A stretch of DNA of 64,000 nucleotides from Gigaspora margarita (Eukaryota; Glomeromycota; Glomeromycetes; Diversisporales; Gigasporaceae). A program made the position numbers and the translations under genes. The notes under the pieces are model-generated. The model did no database searches. It saw nothing but the letters and a program-made list of their open reading frames with translations, and had not been told where the DNA came from. Location of the stretch: the NCBI GenBank assembly GCA_009809945.1, contig WTPW01002186.1, positions 1 to 64,000 on the forward strand. The letters are read 5' to 3'. Below are positions 60,735 to 64,000 of this stretch, in pieces (the first letter of the stretch is position 1; each line of letters begins with the position of its first letter).

Positions 60735-61342
60735 AAGTGGTATAGAAAACAGAAAGTGGTATATTTTTTAATTTGAATACATACTAGTACAAGTTACTAT
60801 TTTAATAAATACTCTGAATTTAAAAATTCGTAAACTAATGCCTTTTATCGTAAAATTCTGTTTTTTTTTGTTGATTTTCAAAAACTTGCAATGTTTATTC
60901 TTTTTTGGTAGGATCTACTTACCTCACAGTTTTGTATATCTATTATTGATTATTCGATCTATTTACTCTTTATTCATTATTCTTTAATAGCAAATAGCAA
61001 ATTTCGAATCTATTACTAGTTTGTATCCACTTAACAACTTGGCAAACAACAATTTCATTTATTCTTTAGGTTTCTCTCTATTTTTACAAGTGTTCTGATC
61101 TAAGTTTGTATATTTATTTTTTTAAAATTTATGATTTTTGTATTTTACTATTTCAGATTTTTTAATGAGTTAATGAATTGATAATCATCGATTGACAAAG
61201 ACTATAGCAAAAGGGTAAAAGAGAATTTGCTAATCTTTTCTAAATATTGGACTTGGTAAAACACAAATGCGTATGTATGTACATATACATATACGTATTA
61301 TTAGCAGCCACATGATTTGTTACACTTTTTTGGGCCAGTTTT
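60735..61342. other. AT-rich stretch, nothing recognised
   Basis: Alternating TATGTACATATACATATACG words near 61275 form a small palindromic tract. No gene. Confidence 0.35.
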
Positions 61343-62495
61343 TTGTTATATATAAATTATAAAAAAATAATATATAAAATTACTATAAACTTTGAAGCCA
61401 AAATTATTTTCAATCTACATAATAATTTAAAATTAAATTTAAGTTTGCGATTATATAGGACCCCAAAATATACATAGATAGGTCAGGTTAATTATAGGAT
61501 TACTAAAAAAAGAAAGATCTGCAGAAAAAACTTCAAAAATAAGCAAAAAATTACTATAAATAGAAAAGATCTGTATAAAAAACCTCAAAAATAAGCAAAC
61601 TCATACCTAACCTATCTATGTATATTTCGGGGGTCCTGATTATATAGAGCAAAAGAAGAAAAATAAACTTATCTTTCTTGCCAAATTATATTTCTGTCAT
61701 TTTTGCACAAATCGAAAATGTAACTTTGCCAAAAACAAATATTTGCTATTTTAAGATAATAAATATATGTAAAAACATGCTCCGAACAACTTAACTTAGG
61801 TAATAAAAGTATGTTACCTTGTAAGAAAAATGGGTTATCTATGTACTAAAGTTAAAATTTTTGGGTTTTCAATATCAAACCACTTTTTTTGTCAAGATAA
61901 CCTGCTTTGGGCTTCTAAGTAAACTTGTTTGGCAGGTAATTCTACTTATATTAAAGTCAAAACGCACTTTCTCAAACCTATTACTAAGTGAAAATGGGGC
62001 TAAAGTTAAAAAAATTTTTTTTCTAACTTTAGCCCTATTTTTTACTTAGTAAAGGGTTCAAGAAAGCGCGTTTTGACTTTAATACGAGTAGAATTACCTG
62101 ATGAACAAGTTTACTTAGAAGCCCAAAGCAGGTTACCTTGACAAAAAAAGTGGTTTTATATTAAAAACCCAAAAATTTTAACTTTAGTACATAGATAACC
62201 CATTTTTCTTACAAGGTAACCTACTTTCGTCGCCTAAGTAAAGTTGTTTGGAGCATGTTTTTACATATATTTATAATCTTAAAATAGCAAATATTTGTTT
62301 TTGGCGAAGTTACATTTTCGATTTGTGCAAAAATGACAAAACTGTAACTTGACAGAAAGGTAAGTTTATTTCCCTTCTTTTGCTCTATATAATCGCAAAA
62401 TTTAATTTTAAATTATTATGTAGGTTGAAAATAATCTTGGCTTTAAAGTTTATAGTAATTTTATATATTTTTTTTATAATTTTATATATAACAAC
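61343..62495. repeat. fold-back repeat, copy C, with nested MITE
   Basis: Ends TTGTTATATATAAA and its inverse, and arms carrying ACTATAAACTTTGAAGCC, ACAAATATTTGCTATTTTAA and AACAAGTTTACTTAGAAGCC modules, mirror around about 62017 (CTAAAGTTAAAAAAATTTTT). The modules match copies A and B. The left arm holds the 181-bp element at 61457. Confidence 0.75.
61457..61637. mobile_element. AGGACCCC-ended MITE, TSD GATTATAT
   Basis: AGGACCCCAAAATATACATA and TATGTATATTTCGGGGGTCCT are inverted ends with GATTATAT on both sides (61449-61456 and 61638-61645). The interior matches the 54743 element, so the family has at least two complete copies in this window. Confidence 0.92.
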
Positions 62496-64000
62496 ATTTT
62501 ATATGACATATTATATGACTATTAGATAGATTTTATTATGTACTCCTGCTGCTTTAGTCTAATTATATACTATACTCTGGCATTCTTGTTATGTTTTTTT
62601 CTGCACTACATTTCTGTTATAACCATATACTTATTGGCCAAATCAATTAACTTGAAGAGATTTATTAAGAACCAAATCATCATAAGTAAGAAAAACTTAG
62701 TAATATGAATTGCTTATTTTAAATACTTCAATTAAATAATTAAATAATTGTTATATAATACTTACAACTAGCGCAGGTTGCCTTATTTCAAATACTATAT
62801 TTTGATTAAATTACTATTATGCTAACTAAATCAACTTAATAATTCACTAACTTATTTCAGATTTTTTGATTAGTAGATAAATATTATAATTATCAACTTT
62901 ATCAACTTGAGCTTGAGTCTTAAAAGTGGTAACACAGAATAAAAAATATTAAATCATTATACTTACCAACTGAATCAACTTAATATTTAGAAGTAACCTA
63001 TTAGCATGAATATAAATAAATTAATGAAAATTGAATAGTTTGTATTAAACTATTTTAAGACATAATAAATGCTCTTAAGCATATAAATTATTAAATCAAA
63101 ACTCAATTTTATTTTAAAAAAAAATAGTTTAGCTACAATAAAAAAAAATTGCTCAAGACTATTTTTTTTTTTATTATAAAATTGTGTTGATTGGCTTGAG
63201 TTTAATATCTGCATTTCATAATTCAAATTTGCAAAATTATCAAAAGATTATTTCAATTAATCATATATAGTACTTGTGCATGATCTTGATAACTAGTCAA
63301 TTACATTAAGAGAAATCTTTAAAAGCATTCTTAATAAAAAGTAACTCATTAGCTAAGAGTCTTTCAAGCATCTTTCTATGTGATTAACTAATAATAAAAT
63401 CATATGCAAGTACTATGATTAATTTTAAAGGTATTCTCAAGTACCTTAATTACTCCATCAAAAAATAAATTTTTATTAGTAAAAAATGGTTTAACAAATC
63501 AATTGTATTGATTATTCCAATAAAAAAACATGTAATGTATGTTAGAAAGAAAAATTTTATTAGTGGATATTTGTTTAGCCAACCAAGGCTATTTATCATT
63601 CCAATTAACAAGAAATAGAGGCCCAAATGTTCTTTTTCATTATAGAGTAGCATTTATTAAAAAAAAACAATTGTTCAAGTACTTCATACTTTTTATATTA
63701 TTATCATTATGGATCTTCAAAATTAACATCAACAAATCATTACTTTATTACTTATACTAAAAAATATTTACTACAAATAAAAAAAGCACTTTTTGTATTT
63801 TGTTGTTTCATAGTAAATTCTGAAAAAAGAAGAATTAGAATTTGGATTCTTTATTCTTTTGCTAATCCATCATTTTTATTATTTTATTTTATTTTTTTTA
63901 TTTCTATTTGTAAAAAATGGTAATAATGATAAAAATGTTTGCTCAAACATCAATAGCAATCAATATTTTAATTAATTATAATACTTGAGCACTAATACAA
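62496..64000. other. very AT-rich stretch, nothing recognised
   Basis: Short ORFs at the extreme right (63450-63760, both strands) lack any recognisable feature. Degenerate ATCAACTTAATA words recur around 62820-62990. Confidence 0.35.

Overview
The window is strongly AT-rich eukaryotic DNA. It carries intron-containing genes (introns mostly 69-112 bases, GT-AG, many with GTAAGT or GTGAGT donors) in a sea of small repeats and decayed transposons. The protein families present (a shortened MATA-type HMG box, a Sel1-repeat fragment, RI-type leucine-rich repeats, a BTB/T1 protein, a KRBA2-like integrase) and the base composition fit an arbuscular mycorrhizal fungus, most likely Rhizophagus or a close relative. 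That placement is an inference from gene content, not a search result.

Genes by position: (1) 5841-11262 (+), a ten- or eleven-exon gene for a roughly 1,400-residue fusion of a Dna2/Cas4-like Fe-S nuclease with an SF1 helicase; (2) 17094-18849 (+), a four-exon BTB/T1-domain protein with a long N/Q- and FG-rich tail; (3) 20626-22429 (-), a seven-exon secretory or vacuolar pepsin-family aspartic protease; (4) 30733-31905 (+), a single-exon GRF zinc-finger protein with a C-terminal coiled coil; (5) 35684-36124 (-), a short leucine-rich-repeat ORF; (6) 47206-47688 (+), a small HMG-box protein. Broken genes include a Sel1-repeat fragment (11264), two blocks of a TnpB/Fanzor-like nuclease (about 25968-26163 and 27850-28240), a KRBA2-like integrase split over 36150-37750 and 40856-41744, and a second LRR fragment (41990-42455, minus).

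The main content between genes is non-autonomous DNA transposons whose borders can be read to the base. Ten elements have inverted termini and perfect 8-bp target duplications (3349, 11977, 24720, 32766, 33815, 36717, 39420, 54743, 58477 and 61457), and an eleventh (13544) has a 6-of-8 duplication. Others have 3-bp TTA/ATA duplications (9804, 34541, 39402, 60198) or TA flanks (12826, 26774, 27023, 43790, 52501). Two long tRNA-headed retroposons (52638-53237 and 55400-56390, both minus) have 15-16 bp target duplications and poly-T/poly-A ends. Large fold-back repeats of one family occur at 19498-20160, 57018-59402 and 61343-62495.

Many insertions are nested, so their relative order is readable: a hAT-like palindrome inside a Harbinger-like element, a tRNA-headed retroposon in the centre of a TA-flanked palindrome, and 8-bp-TSD elements inside two of the fold-back repeats. 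The right end of the window (about 48-64 kb) is almost pure repeat, with five ambiguous bases (N) confined to a single nested element. No CRISPR array, rRNA gene or functional tRNA gene was seen.
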